This document shows, in pieces, positions 24,750 to 32,419 of a stretch of DNA of 35,135 bases. The stretch covers positions 1 through 35,135 of the forward strand of contig JAFNYX010000117.1 of assembly GCA_017654125.1 (NCBI GenBank), given 5' to 3'. The notes below the pieces were generated by a model that was given only the letters and a program-made list of their open reading frames with translations, was not told where the DNA came from and made no database searches. The stretch is from Alistipes sp. GTDB lineage: Bacteria > Bacteroidota > Bacteroidia > Bacteroidales > Rikenellaceae. Position 1 is the stretch's first letter, and the number at the start of each line of letters is the position of its first letter. Made by a program: the position numbers and the translations under genes.

Positions 24750-25976
24750 ATGAGCTCTCTAATAGATTTTTTCAACAACCAAGAGACCGAAAACAAAGGT
24801 CTTTTGCACAAAAATAACCTCATCAAGCGTAGCGTTATCGCCTACATGGCCGTAAACGGCGAATCGACGTTGGCAGAACTCACCAAAGAGCTGCGAATCA
24901 GCATCCCGACCATCACCAAACTCGTTCAAGAGTTGGTCGAGGAGAATATCGTGACCGACCTCGGCAAGGTGGAAACTCCGGGCGGACGACGCCCGAACGT
25001 CTTTGGCCTGACCAACACAACAATCTATTTCGCCGGCATAAACGTCGGCCGCGATCGTATGACATTTGTCATCACCGACCTGCAAAACAACATTATTCAG
25101 GAGGTGGTCGATGATTCGTTCGAGTTGAACGACCGTACACAGTGCCTCGACAAGATTTGTGACAACATCGAACACTTTATCAACAACTGCGGTATCGACA
25201 AGAGTCACATTTTGGGCGTCGGCGTCTGCATCGTGGGTCGCGTTAATACACATCAAGGACGTTCGTACAAATATTTTACGAGCATAGAAGAGTCGTTGCG
25301 CGAAATCATCGAGAAGCGAATCGGCATCCGCGTACTCGTAGAGAATGACACTCGTTCACGCTGTTACGCCGAGTACACCTGTGGTCGTTCGAAGGACGAG
25401 AGCAACGTATTGTATCTGCATTTGGGCTTGGGTGTCGCAATCGGTATTGTCGTAAACGGCAAACTCTTCTACGGCAAAAACGGTTTTGCAGGCGAGTTCG
25501 GCCACATCCCATTCTTCAATAACGAAAAGATATGTTTCTGTGGCAAAAAGGGCTGCTTGGAGACCGAGGTGTCGGGTATCGCAATCGAGGAGAAGATGAG
25601 CGAGCTCGTAAAGAATGGCGCAAACACTATCCTACGACCAAAATACGAGCGTCAGGAGAGCATCCATATCAACGATATCATCGCTGCGGCACGCAACGAC
25701 GACAACCTCTCAATTGAGCTTATTGAGGAGGCTGGCGAAAAAATCGGCAAGGCGGTTGCAATCTTGATCAACATTTTCAATCCGGAGACGGTTATCGTCG
25801 GAGGAAATCTCGCCGCCGCAGGCGACTACATTATGCTACCACTCAAATCGGCAACCAACAAATACTCGCTCAACCTCGTTTACAAGGATACAAAATTCCG
25901 ACTCTCGAAGATGAGCGACAACGCTCCGGCGTGGGGTGTGGCAATGCTTATTCGCAACCAGATTATCGGTTTGTAA
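24750..25976 (+). CDS. ROK-family transcriptional regulator (NagC/Mlc/XylR-like)
   Basis: 408 residues. The N-terminal winged helix-turn-helix spans about 24-85: an ISIPTITKLVQELVE recognition-type helix, then a wing with GGRRPNVF. The ROK sugar-kinase-like domain follows. The Zn motif is complete: GEFGH (H252) and CFCGKKGCLE (C262, C264, C269). END at 198-200 matches the kinase catalytic Asp position, and the phosphate-binding loop reads LGLGVAIG. The overall layout is that of repressors such as NagC or Mlc, which release DNA on binding a sugar or sugar phosphate. It heads a run of closely spaced rightward genes including the GNAT-RPE fusion 15 bases downstream. A link to pentose or amino-sugar control is an inference only. 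The ligand is unknown. Confidence 0.92.
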   Translation: MSSLIDFFNNQETENKGLLHKNNLIKRSVIAYMAVNGESTLAELTKELRISIPTITKLVQELVEENIVTDLGKVETPGGRRPNVFGLTNTTIYFAGINVGRDRMTFVITDLQNNIIQEVVDDSFELNDRTQCLDKICDNIEHFINNCGIDKSHILGVGVCIVGRVNTHQGRSYKYFTSIEESLREIIEKRIGIRVLVENDTRSRCYAEYTCGRSKDESNVLYLHLGLGVAIGIVVNGKLFYGKNGFAGEFGHIPFFNNEKICFCGKKGCLETEVSGIAIEEKMSELVKNGANTILRPKYERQESIHINDIIAAARNDDNLSIELIEEAGEKIGKAVAILINIFNPETVIVGGNLAAAGDYIMLPLKSATNKYSLNLVYKDTKFRLSKMSDNAPAWGVAMLIRNQIIGL

Positions 25977-25991
25977 ACAAGCGCGTTAAGC

Positions 25992-27104
25992 ATGGTATTG
26001 CGCGGAGATATATGCACACTGCGTAGTGTCGAATCGAAAGATATCGACACTATTCTTTTATGGGAAAACGACCCCGCAGTGGCTTCGTTCAGCGCGCCTC
26101 ACGAGCCATACTCACGCTACGACATCGAGCAATTCGTTCGTACCCAACAGCAAGGATTTTTCATAAACGGGCAGTTGCGACTAATGATTGAGGTTAAGGG
26201 GTTGGTGGTTGGCGCCATCGACCTATTCGACTACAACGGATGGCAGGCAGAGGTCGGTGTGCTGATATACAACGAGCAGCATCGTAACAAGGGATATGCA
26301 AGCGCAGCATTGCAAATAGTGACAGACCATGCAGACGAGATGCAGATTCGACGCCTGAAAGCTGTTGTCGATACAGAGAATCTGCCGAGTCGCACGCTCT
26401 TTGAGCGTTGCGGATTTGTAAAAACGGACAATTTTACCTACATTTGTAATATGAAACGAATTATTGCACCTTCGATACTTTCGGCCGATTTCGGCAATCT
26501 CGAACGCGATATACGAATGCTCGACGAGTCGCGTGCCGAGTGGGTACACGTCGATGTCATGGACGGAGTGTTTGTTCCGAACATTTCGTTCGGCTTTCCG
26601 GTACTCAAACCTGTACGCCAGGCAACCAAAAAGATTGTCGATACGCATCTTATGATTTGCAATCCGATTCGCTACGTGAAGCGCTTTGTCGAGGCGGGTT
26701 CCGACTACGTTACCTTCCACTACGAGGCAACAGACGATATCGATGGTTGCATTGATGCGATTCACGCCGCAGGAGCAAAAGCGGGTATCAGCATCAAGCC
26801 GGCAACCGACGTTCGCATCATCGAAAAGTGGTTGGCAAAGCTCGACCTGGTACTCATAATGAGCGTCGAGCCTGGATTTGGCGGTCAATCGTTCATCCCT
26901 TCATCGTTAGAGAAAGTTCGCACGTTGCGCGAGATGATCGACACTTGCGGAGCCGACTGCCTGATTGAAATCGACGGCGGCATCTCCGAAAAGAATGCCG
27001 GCGAAATCTTCACAGCAGGAGCAGATGTATTGGTTGCCGGTTCATCGGTCTTCGGTGCCGAAGACCAAAAGCAGGCAATCGTAAAAATGTTGGAAGCAAA
27101 ATGA
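25992..27104 (+). CDS. In-frame fusion of a GNAT acetyltransferase and ribulose-phosphate 3-epimerase
   Basis: A single 370-codon frame. Residues about 1-150 form a RimJ/RimL-like GNAT domain (VGVLIYNEQHRNKGYASAAL is the acetyl-CoA loop, and TLFERCGF the usual late motif). Residue 154 is a Met that starts a complete 217-residue ribulose-phosphate 3-epimerase: APSILSADF, HVDVMDG (H33 and D35 in RPE numbering, metal ligands and catalytic Asp), DTHLMI, FGGQSFI and EIDGGI. There is no linker between the parts. A promoter-like TTTG-N20-TACATTTG lies exactly before the internal ATG (26451), so the epimerase may also or only be made separately. The frame ends in ATGA, shared with the ABC-F gene. RPE interconverts ribulose-5-P and xylulose-5-P in the pentose phosphate pathway. 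The GNAT target is unknown. Confidence 0.85.
   Translation: MVLRGDICTLRSVESKDIDTILLWENDPAVASFSAPHEPYSRYDIEQFVRTQQQGFFINGQLRLMIEVKGLVVGAIDLFDYNGWQAEVGVLIYNEQHRNKGYASAALQIVTDHADEMQIRRLKAVVDTENLPSRTLFERCGFVKTDNFTYICNMKRIIAPSILSADFGNLERDIRMLDESRAEWVHVDVMDGVFVPNISFGFPVLKPVRQATKKIVDTHLMICNPIRYVKRFVEAGSDYVTFHYEATDDIDGCIDAIHAAGAKAGISIKPATDVRIIEKWLAKLDLVLIMSVEPGFGGQSFIPSSLEKVRTLREMIDTCGADCLIEIDGGISEKNAGEIFTAGADVLVAGSSVFGAEDQKQAIVKMLEAK
26415..26446 (+). promoter_or_regulatory. Promoter-like element inside the GNAT reading frame, before the rpe ATG
   Basis: TTTG (26415-26418), 20 bases, TACATTTG (26439-26446), then TAAT and ATG 26451. This fits the Bacteroidota consensus and would give a leaderless rpe mRNA. 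Confidence 0.5.
26451..27104 (+). CDS. rpe: Ribulose-phosphate 3-epimerase, possible independent product of the fused frame
   Basis: The same frame as the GNAT-RPE entry, read from the internal ATG. It is 217 residues, the normal length for a free-standing RPE, with nothing missing at the N-terminus (MKRIIAPSILSADF). The -7 box four bases upstream favours separate transcription. Whether the long fusion, the short form or both exist cannot be told from sequence. Confidence 0.6.
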   Translation: MKRIIAPSILSADFGNLERDIRMLDESRAEWVHVDVMDGVFVPNISFGFPVLKPVRQATKKIVDTHLMICNPIRYVKRFVEAGSDYVTFHYEATDDIDGCIDAIHAAGAKAGISIKPATDVRIIEKWLAKLDLVLIMSVEPGFGGQSFIPSSLEKVRTLREMIDTCGADCLIEIDGGISEKNAGEIFTAGADVLVAGSSVFGAEDQKQAIVKMLEAK

Positions 27105-29038
27105 TTTCGATAGATAATCTCTCGGTCAGCTACGGCGGTTGGACCCTCTTCGACCAAATATCGTTCCTCATCAATCCGAAAGACCGCATCGGTCTGGTCG
27201 GAAAGAACGGAGCCGGCAAGACCACCATACTCAAACTTATCGTCGGACTGCAACAGCCGACCTCGGGAGCCGTTACACGCAATAGTGAATGTACGATAGG
27301 CTACCTACCTCAACAGATGCAGGTAGCCGACACCACTACCCTGCTTGCAGAGACAGCAAAAGCATTCGAGGAGGTATTGGCTATTGAGGCAGAGATTGGT
27401 GCGCTTACAGATGAGATTGCAGCACGTACGGATTACGAATCAGAGGAGTACGAAAAATTACTACATCGGCTCAACGACGCCAATGACCGCTATCACATCC
27501 TGGGTGGCGATACCCGCGATGCAGATATCGAAAAGACGCTGCTCGGCCTGGGATTTCGTCGCGATGAGTTCGACAAGCCGACAAGCACCTTTTCCGGAGG
27601 TTGGCGCATGCGTATCGAGTTGGCGAAGTTATTGCTGCGCCGCCCATCGATTTTCCTGCTCGACGAGCCAACCAACCACCTCGACATCGAGTCAATACAG
27701 TGGTTGGAGGAGTATCTGAAAAACTACAACGGAGCGGTGCTGCTTATCTCGCACGACCGCGCTTTTTTGGATAACGTCACAAATCGCACCATCGAGTTGT
27801 CGCTCGGCAAGATATACGACTACAAGGTGCCATATTCGCAATTTGTCACGTTGCGCGCCGAACGTCGCGCCCAACAACTCGCAGCATATCAGAATCAGCA
27901 GCGACTCATCGAGAAGAGCGAGGAGTTTATCGAAAAATTTCGTTACAAGCCAACCAAGTCGAATCAAGTGCAGTCGCGCATAAAGCAACTCGACAAATTG
28001 GAGCGTATCGAGGTCGAGGAGGAGGATTTGGCGACGCTCAACATCAAATTTCCACCGGCGCCACGTTCCGGACAGATTGTCGCCGAAATAAAGGAGGTAG
28101 GCAAATCGTTTGGAGCCCACCACGTCTTTTCGGGAGCAGATTTCACCATTTTGAAAGGCGACAAAATCGCTCTCGTCGGACGAAACGGCGAAGGCAAAAC
28201 CACACTCGCGAGGATACTCATTGGCGAGTTGGCACCAACAGAGGGAAATATCCGTATCGGCGCTAATGTAAGCATTGGATATTATGCACAAAATCAAGAC
28301 GATTTGATGAACGGCGACTTTACCGTCTATGACACGCTGGACCGCGTGGCGGTGGGTGATATTCGTACACGTCTGCGCGATATTCTGGGAGCATTCCTCT
28401 TCCGAGGCGAGGATGTGGAAAAGAAGGTAAAGGTACTATCCGGTGGCGAGCGTTCGCGTCTGGCAATGGCACGTATGATGCTCGAACCACACAATCTGCT
28501 GGTACTTGACGAGCCGACCAACCATATGGATATGCGCTCGAAAGATATTCTTAAAGAGGCGCTTAAAAAGTTTGACGGTACGGTTGTGGTTGTATCGCAC
28601 GACCGCGAATTTTTGGATGGCATTGTAGATAAGGTCTATGAGTTCCGCGACGGTGGCGTACGCGAATATCTGGGTGGCATATACTACTTCCTTGAAAAAC
28701 GCAAATTGGAGGATTTGCGCGAGGTTGAACGCAAGACGGTGACTGTTGAAACAGCATCAACGACAAAGCAACCGACAACCGGAAAACTATCCTACGAGCA
28801 GAAGAAAGAGCAAGAACGACTCATTCGCAAGCATCGCAAAGCAGTCGAGCAGATTGAGGCAGACCTCGCTACCATCGAGGGGCAGATTGCCGAATGGGAT
28901 GCAAAATTTGCCTCCACAACCGAGTATAACGCTGAGGACTACAAAGTGTACGACGAGTTGAAACAACGCTACGACCACATGATGCACGAATGGGAGAAGG
29001 CTTCCTACGAATTGGAGGTCGTAGAGGAGGGCTTATAA
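27101..29038 (+). CDS. ABC-F family ATPase
   Basis: A 645-residue soluble protein with two ABC cassettes and no membrane segment, typical of ABC-F translation factors that bind the ribosomal E site, and of Uup/YheS-type relatives. Cassette 1: Walker A GKNGAGKT (34-41), signature FSGGW (164-168), Walker B IFLLDEPTNHLD (184-195). A long charged inter-domain linker, the P-site tRNA interaction motif region in this family, spans about 240-320. Cassette 2: GRNGEGKTT (360-368), LSGGE (446-450), LLVLDEPTNHMD (466-477). A C-terminal coiled coil (about 560-640) follows a Thr-rich linker. The ATG overlaps the stop of the preceding frame (ATGA), indicating coupling. The general housekeeping type is more likely than an antibiotic-resistance type, but this is not certain. 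Confidence 0.94.
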   Translation: MISIDNLSVSYGGWTLFDQISFLINPKDRIGLVGKNGAGKTTILKLIVGLQQPTSGAVTRNSECTIGYLPQQMQVADTTTLLAETAKAFEEVLAIEAEIGALTDEIAARTDYESEEYEKLLHRLNDANDRYHILGGDTRDADIEKTLLGLGFRRDEFDKPTSTFSGGWRMRIELAKLLLRRPSIFLLDEPTNHLDIESIQWLEEYLKNYNGAVLLISHDRAFLDNVTNRTIELSLGKIYDYKVPYSQFVTLRAERRAQQLAAYQNQQRLIEKSEEFIEKFRYKPTKSNQVQSRIKQLDKLERIEVEEEDLATLNIKFPPAPRSGQIVAEIKEVGKSFGAHHVFSGADFTILKGDKIALVGRNGEGKTTLARILIGELAPTEGNIRIGANVSIGYYAQNQDDLMNGDFTVYDTLDRVAVGDIRTRLRDILGAFLFRGEDVEKKVKVLSGGERSRLAMARMMLEPHNLLVLDEPTNHMDMRSKDILKEALKKFDGTVVVVSHDREFLDGIVDKVYEFRDGGVREYLGGIYYFLEKRKLEDLREVERKTVTVETASTTKQPTTGKLSYEQKKEQERLIRKHRKAVEQIEADLATIEGQIAEWDAKFASTTEYNAEDYKVYDELKQRYDHMMHEWEKASYELEVVEEGL

Positions 29039-29049
29039 GATATTTTTAC

Positions 29050-29057
29050 TACTTTTG
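29050..29057 (+). promoter_or_regulatory. Possible -7 box for rlmB
   Basis: TACTTTTG matches TAnnTTTG and lies 22 bases before ATG 29080. No -33 element is seen. Confidence 0.35.
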
Positions 29058-29079
29058 ACGAAAGAAAAATTCACAAACA

Positions 29080-29817
29080 ATGGAAAAGAGCAATATCGTA
29101 TTCGGCATACGTCCGGTAGCCGAGGCAATTGAATCGGGCAAACAGATTGAGAAGATTTACGTTCGCCGCGGCGCGGAGGGACAACTTATGACCGACCTGC
29201 GCGATTTATGCTATCGTCACCGTCTGCGCGTGCAGGAGGTGCCGGTCGAGAAGTTGAACCGCCTTACACGCGGCAACCATCAAGGCGTCATTGCACAGAT
29301 AGCCGAAATCGAATATGTCGAGGTAAACGACATTTTGGAGCGTGTACCGGAGGATGAAACACCTCTTATCGTCCTATTCGATGGCGTGACAGACGTTCGC
29401 AACTTCGGAGGCATTGCCCGCTCGGCAGAATGTGCCGGAGCACACGGCATCATCACCTCGCTCAAAAGTTCTGCGCCGGTAAATGCCGAAGCAATGAAAT
29501 CGTCGGCAGGAGCACTCACCCGCATTCCGGTATGCCGTGTCGGCTCGGTACGCAATACTCTCAAAGCGTTACAGGCTGAGGGTTTTCAAGTTGTTGCAGC
29601 AACTGAGCACAGCCGCAAACTAATGTACGATGCCGATCTACGACGTCCGACCGTTATCGTCATGGGCTCGGAGGAGAAGGGCATATCGAAAGAGGTTCTG
29701 AAATTGTGCGACGAGCAGTTGGCAATCCCGATGATTGGCGCAATAGAGTCGCTCAATGTTGCAGCAGCCGCAGCAATTATGCTCTTCGAAGTAGTACGCC
29801 AGCGAATCGGCGACTAA
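29080..29817 (+). CDS. rlmB: 23S rRNA (guanosine-2'-O-)-methyltransferase, RlmB/TrmH family
   Basis: A 245-residue SPOUT-class methyltransferase, expected to methylate the 2'-O of a guanosine in 23S rRNA (G2251 in E. coli). The N-terminal substrate-binding domain (about 1-75) has FGIRPVAEAI and NHQGVIA. The SPOUT knot carries motif 1 DVRNFGGIARSAECAG (N108, R114), motif 2 VMGSEEKGIS (194-203) and motif 3 IPMIGAIESLNVAAAAAI (216-233). All three SAM-knot motifs are intact. It lies 41 bases after the ABC-F gene, with one base between its stop and the next start. The exact rRNA target is assumed from the family. Confidence 0.93.
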   Translation: MEKSNIVFGIRPVAEAIESGKQIEKIYVRRGAEGQLMTDLRDLCYRHRLRVQEVPVEKLNRLTRGNHQGVIAQIAEIEYVEVNDILERVPEDETPLIVLFDGVTDVRNFGGIARSAECAGAHGIITSLKSSAPVNAEAMKSSAGALTRIPVCRVGSVRNTLKALQAEGFQVVAATEHSRKLMYDADLRRPTVIVMGSEEKGISKEVLKLCDEQLAIPMIGAIESLNVAAAAAIMLFEVVRQRIGD

Positions 29818-29818
29818 T

Positions 29819-30382
29819 ATGCTGTCGAAATACGTTCACGAAAGATTGGGTGTCGTCACCCTGTCGCAAAGCCGACGCACGGTGCGCATATCCATATCCA
29901 TACGGCCATCAGGCGAAATACGTTTGTCGTACCCCACATCGGTAAGTACTCGACGGGCGTTGGCGTTCTTGGATTCACGTGAGGAGTGGGCGCTGCAAGC
30001 AAAGGAGAAGATGAGACAATGCGCAGCCAGCTCCTCGCAACCACACTCGCCAGAAGAGATTGAACTGTTGCGCGCCGAAGCAAAGCGCACGTTGCCGGCA
30101 CGCGTGGCAGAACTCGCCTCGCAATACGGCTTTCGATACGGACGCATCACCATTCGTAGCACACGTTCGAAGTGGGGATGTTGCACCGCAGATAACAATC
30201 TGTCGTTATCGCTATTTTTAATGACCCTGCCCGACTATTTACGTGATTTCGTCCTGCTTCACGAGTTATGCCATACGGTGCATCACAACCACTCGGCGGC
30301 ATTTCACGCATTGCTCAACACCTGCACTTGCGGTCGCGAACAAGAGTTGCGCAAAGAGTTGCGCACTTACAGGCCTCAATAA
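29819..30382 (+). CDS. YgjP-like metallopeptidase (SprT-like, DUF45 / M48-related)
   Basis: 187 residues. The Zn site is HELCH (H148, E149, H152), with the third ligand H158 in NHSAAFH. It is preceded by the family segment STRSKWGCCTADNNLSL, which corresponds to SRWGSC..GN in YgjP-type proteins. An N-terminal antiparallel beta part lies at 10-40. Cytoplasmic, with no signal peptide. Peptidase activity is presumed, and the physiological substrate of this family is not established to my knowledge. The ATG follows the rlmB stop by a single base, so the two genes are almost certainly translated from one mRNA. Confidence 0.87.
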   Translation: MLSKYVHERLGVVTLSQSRRTVRISISIRPSGEIRLSYPTSVSTRRALAFLDSREEWALQAKEKMRQCAASSSQPHSPEEIELLRAEAKRTLPARVAELASQYGFRYGRITIRSTRSKWGCCTADNNLSLSLFLMTLPDYLRDFVLLHELCHTVHHNHSAAFHALLNTCTCGREQELRKELRTYRPQ

Positions 30383-30393
30383 ACATATAGACA

Positions 30394-30903
30394 ATGAAAA
30401 TTCGTCCGGCACAACCATCAGACATCGAACAGATTATGTGCATCATCACCGACGCACAGCTCTTTCTGCGCGACTGCGGCGTTGACCAATGGCAAGATGG
30501 CTACCCGACAATCGAGATTATCGAGGCGGACATCGAGCAAGGTTATTTGTATGTTGCAGAAAACAACTCCGCAGAGGTGCTTGCTTGTGCTGCAATATCG
30601 TTTGACGGCGAACCAACGTACAACATTATCCATAACGGCGAGTGGCCGAACGACGAGCCGTATGCCGTAATTCACCGCATGGCGATACGCGCCACGATGC
30701 GTGGCAAAGGAGTTGCAAAAGCAATATTTGGGTTTGCCGAGGAGTTGTGTCGCGAGCGCGACATACAAAATATTCGAGTTGATACGCACGCCGACAATCG
30801 CGTGATGCAACACACTCTCTCACGACTCGGGTATAATCGCACAGGCGAAATCACCCTCACATCGGGTGCTCCGCGCACGGCATACATCAAAATTCTGGAT
30901 TAG
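30394..30903 (+). CDS. GNAT-family N-acetyltransferase
   Basis: A 169-residue single GNAT domain. The acetyl-CoA pyrophosphate-binding loop is RATMRGKGVAKAIF (about 103-116), preceded by the IHRMAI strand, and the late strand/helix reads VDTHADNRVMQ followed by GYNRTG. The substrate is unknown. It is not closely similar to the GNAT half of the fusion protein upstream, which is RimJ/RimL-like. It lies 11 bases after the metallopeptidase gene and is the last rightward gene. Its stop overlaps the stop of the converging tsaB gene by four bases, leaving no room for a terminator. Confidence 0.88.
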   Translation: MKIRPAQPSDIEQIMCIITDAQLFLRDCGVDQWQDGYPTIEIIEADIEQGYLYVAENNSAEVLACAAISFDGEPTYNIIHNGEWPNDEPYAVIHRMAIRATMRGKGVAKAIFGFAEELCRERDIQNIRVDTHADNRVMQHTLSRLGYNRTGEITLTSGAPRTAYIKILD

Positions 30904-31604
30904 AACAACTTTTTCTTCGAAGTTGTTACGACAAAATCTTTCAGATAGAAGGGCTCAAAGTAGGCAACATCCACAAAGTCGCCCGCATCGAATGCTCGTT
31001 GAGCCAGACGAGCCATGCCGCGCACCGACGGTGTGACATCTATCAGCGTTGCGCCCGAAAGCACCTCGGCACACTTCGCAGCACCATTACCGAAGATTAC
31101 AAACTGTGTATTGGCGCGATATTGAGCAAAACTCTCCTCGCCGACAACCTCCGCCATAACCTCGCTACGCGCCGCGCCGGCCGAGTTGAACACCTGCGCA
31201 TAGACCTCCATACGACGCGCATCGACCATCGGGCATAGTAACACATCATCCCAATTCTCAACATCGATAATACCAGCATCGTAATCCTCGCGAGCCACCG
31301 CAGCCAACGCCTCCAACGAACCAATAGCAATCAGCGGACACGACAATCCATAACACAGACCCTTGGCGAACGACACACCGATACGCAAACCGGTATAGGA
31401 GCCCGGACCTTTACCGACAGCCACAGCATCAATATCTTCGGGCGAGATTCCCGTCTGCGTGAAGAGTTCATCGACGAAAACACCCACTTTCTTGGCGTGG
31501 TCGCGGCCCGAATCGCTCTCGCGCAATGAAACAAGTTCGCCATCGCGAACCAAGCCAACCGAACAGATATCCGTACCGGTCTCTATGCATAAAATAAGTG
31601 CCAT
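30900..31604 (-). CDS. tsaB: tRNA threonylcarbamoyladenosine biosynthesis protein TsaB
   Basis: A 234-residue ASKHA-fold protein that supports TsaD in forming t6A37 of ANN-decoding tRNAs. It starts LILCIETGTDICSVGL, the phosphate-1 strand pair. The family hallmark GKGPGSYTGLRIG lies at 64-76, and CPMVDARRMEVYA (about 124-136) matches the TsaB segment. It lacks the His metal motif of TsaD, as expected. It is co-directional with smpB, 18 bases downstream of it, with no terminator between, and converges with the GNAT gene with a four-base overlap. Confidence 0.93.
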   Translation of the reverse strand: MALILCIETGTDICSVGLVRDGELVSLRESDSGRDHAKKVGVFVDELFTQTGISPEDIDAVAVGKGPGSYTGLRIGVSFAKGLCYGLSCPLIAIGSLEALAAVAREDYDAGIIDVENWDDVLLCPMVDARRMEVYAQVFNSAGAARSEVMAEVVGEESFAQYRANTQFVIFGNGAAKCAEVLSGATLIDVTPSVRGMARLAQRAFDAGDFVDVAYFEPFYLKDFVVTTSKKKLF

Positions 31605-31622
31605 ACTCCTCCCCTTTTCAGA

Positions 31623-32084
31623 TTACTTGTATCGCTTCATCGCCTGATCCATCTCGCGTTTAGCATCGTTTGCCTTCAAATACTCGCGCTTGTCGTACGC
31701 CTTACGACCACGTGCCAGACCGATGACAATCTTCGCCAATCCACGTTCACTCAAAAACAATCGCAGACCGACAATCGTAAGGCCTGCATCCTGTGCCGAG
31801 CGCGACAATTTAGCAAGTTCGCGCGCCGTGAGCAGCAATTTGCGGTCACGTTTCGGCACGTGATTATTGCACGTTCCCCACGAGTACTCAGCGATATTCA
31901 CGCCACGAATCCACAACTCGCCATCTTGAAAATAGCAATAACTATCGACCATCGACACCTTGCCCATTCTGATAGACTTAATCTCCGTACCGACCAACAC
32001 CACACCGGCCGTGTACTCTTCGAGAATCTCGTAGTCGAAAGTCGCACGCTTGTTGCGAATATTTATGTTTTTGAAATCTGCCAT
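31623..32084 (-). CDS. smpB: SsrA-binding protein SmpB
   Basis: A 153-residue (E. coli 160) OB-fold protein that brings tmRNA to stalled ribosomes. Hallmarks: an N-terminal [10 protein letters not shown] strand, [12 protein letters not shown] (about 32-43), [13 protein letters not shown], and a basic C-terminal tail rich in Lys/Arg that reads the empty mRNA channel. The ATG at 32084 lies 16 bases after the -7 box. The tmRNA gene itself is not next door. tsaB follows 18 bases downstream in the same unit. Confidence 0.96.
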   Translation of the reverse strand: MADFKNINIRNKRATFDYEILEEYTAGVVLVGTEIKSIRMGKVSMVDSYCYFQDGELWIRGVNIAEYSWGTCNNHVPKRDRKLLLTARELAKLSRSAQDAGLTIVGLRLFLSERGLAKIVIGLARGRKAYDKREYLKANDAKREMDQAMKRYK

Positions 32085-32100
32085 AACGATTAATCGGATG

Positions 32101-32108
32101 CAAAGGTA
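32101..32108 (-). promoter_or_regulatory. -7 box for smpB-tsaB
   Basis: The minus strand reads TACCTTTG, a match to TAnnTTTG, 16 bases before the smpB ATG. The -33 position shows no TTTG. TTTG-like tracts lie only 12 bases upstream. Confidence 0.5.
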
Positions 32109-32119
32109 ACGATTTCAAA

Positions 32120-32227
32120 TCAAAAACCGACACTTTGCGACGGATTATTAGCACCGCCCTCATCCACCAATTCAAATATTCTACACATCGCCGAGCCTGA
32201 CACCCTCGAAAATAACATATTCGGCAC
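32120..32227 (-). CDS. Possible 35-codon ORF behind a structured leader
   Basis: GTG 32227 (or in-frame ATG 32218) to TGA 32120. An AAAGGAG Shine-Dalgarno (32236-32242) lies eight bases before the GTG, which is uncommon in this phylum. The peptide (MLFSRVSGSAMCRIFELVDE core, then GGANNPSQSVGF) matches no family I know. It ends just before the smpB -7 box. Support is the SD spacing and the switch-like leader only, so it is a weak call. Confidence 0.25.
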   Translation of the reverse strand: MPNMLFSRVSGSAMCRIFELVDEGGANNPSQSVGF

Positions 32228-32235
32228 GAGAATTG

Positions 32236-32372
32236 CTCCTTTCGGACACGAAGGGTGGTCGGTCAAGATAACTAAATCTTTTATCTTCGATATGTTTTAC
32301 ACATCTTTCTGTTTATTTTCTGTTTGCACACCGTATGCGTAGCGATACGCATACTCCCCGACCACCCCTTTT
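32236..32372 (-). ncRNA. Structured RNA or regulatory leader between dnaG and smpB
   Basis: Minus-strand reading. A closing stem of 12 pairs joins 32369-32358 and 32262-32251 (core GGGTGGTCGG/CCGACCACCC, one G-U wobble that would be a mismatch on the plus strand). Inside are a perfect 9-bp hairpin with 4-base loop (32333-32354) and a 7-bp hairpin (32265-32287). A -7 box at 32378-32385 would start transcription at the base of the closing stem. Just 3' of it, CCTTCG/CGAAAGG (32238-32254) masks an AAAGGAG sequence and shares its CCTT with the closing stem, so the two structures exclude each other. I cannot match it to a known riboswitch or RNA family. Confidence 0.4.
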
Positions 32373-32377
32373 TTACG

Positions 32378-32385
32378 CAAATATA
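32378..32385 (-). promoter_or_regulatory. -7 box for the structured leader RNA
   Basis: The minus strand reads TATATTTG, nine bases before the closing stem at 32369, so the expected transcription start falls in the A-run at the stem's 5' edge. There is no TTTG at -33. It lies about 35 bases past the dnaG stop. Confidence 0.45.
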
Positions 32386-32419
32386 TCTTCGCACAAAAAA
32401 TTCGTATCGGTTCACACGA

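Noticed and set aside
32253..32374. The same inverted repeat read as a plus-strand RNA ending in TTTTTT
   Set aside because: The plus strand has a good T-run and a GCGA loop, but it lacks a plausible promoter and turns the G-U wobble into a mismatch. The minus strand is preferred, though not excluded.
32109..32419. tmRNA (ssrA) gene beside smpB
   Set aside because: No tRNA-like T-arm, no CCA end and no tag-peptide ORF of the usual type. The closing stem is internal rather than acceptor-like.
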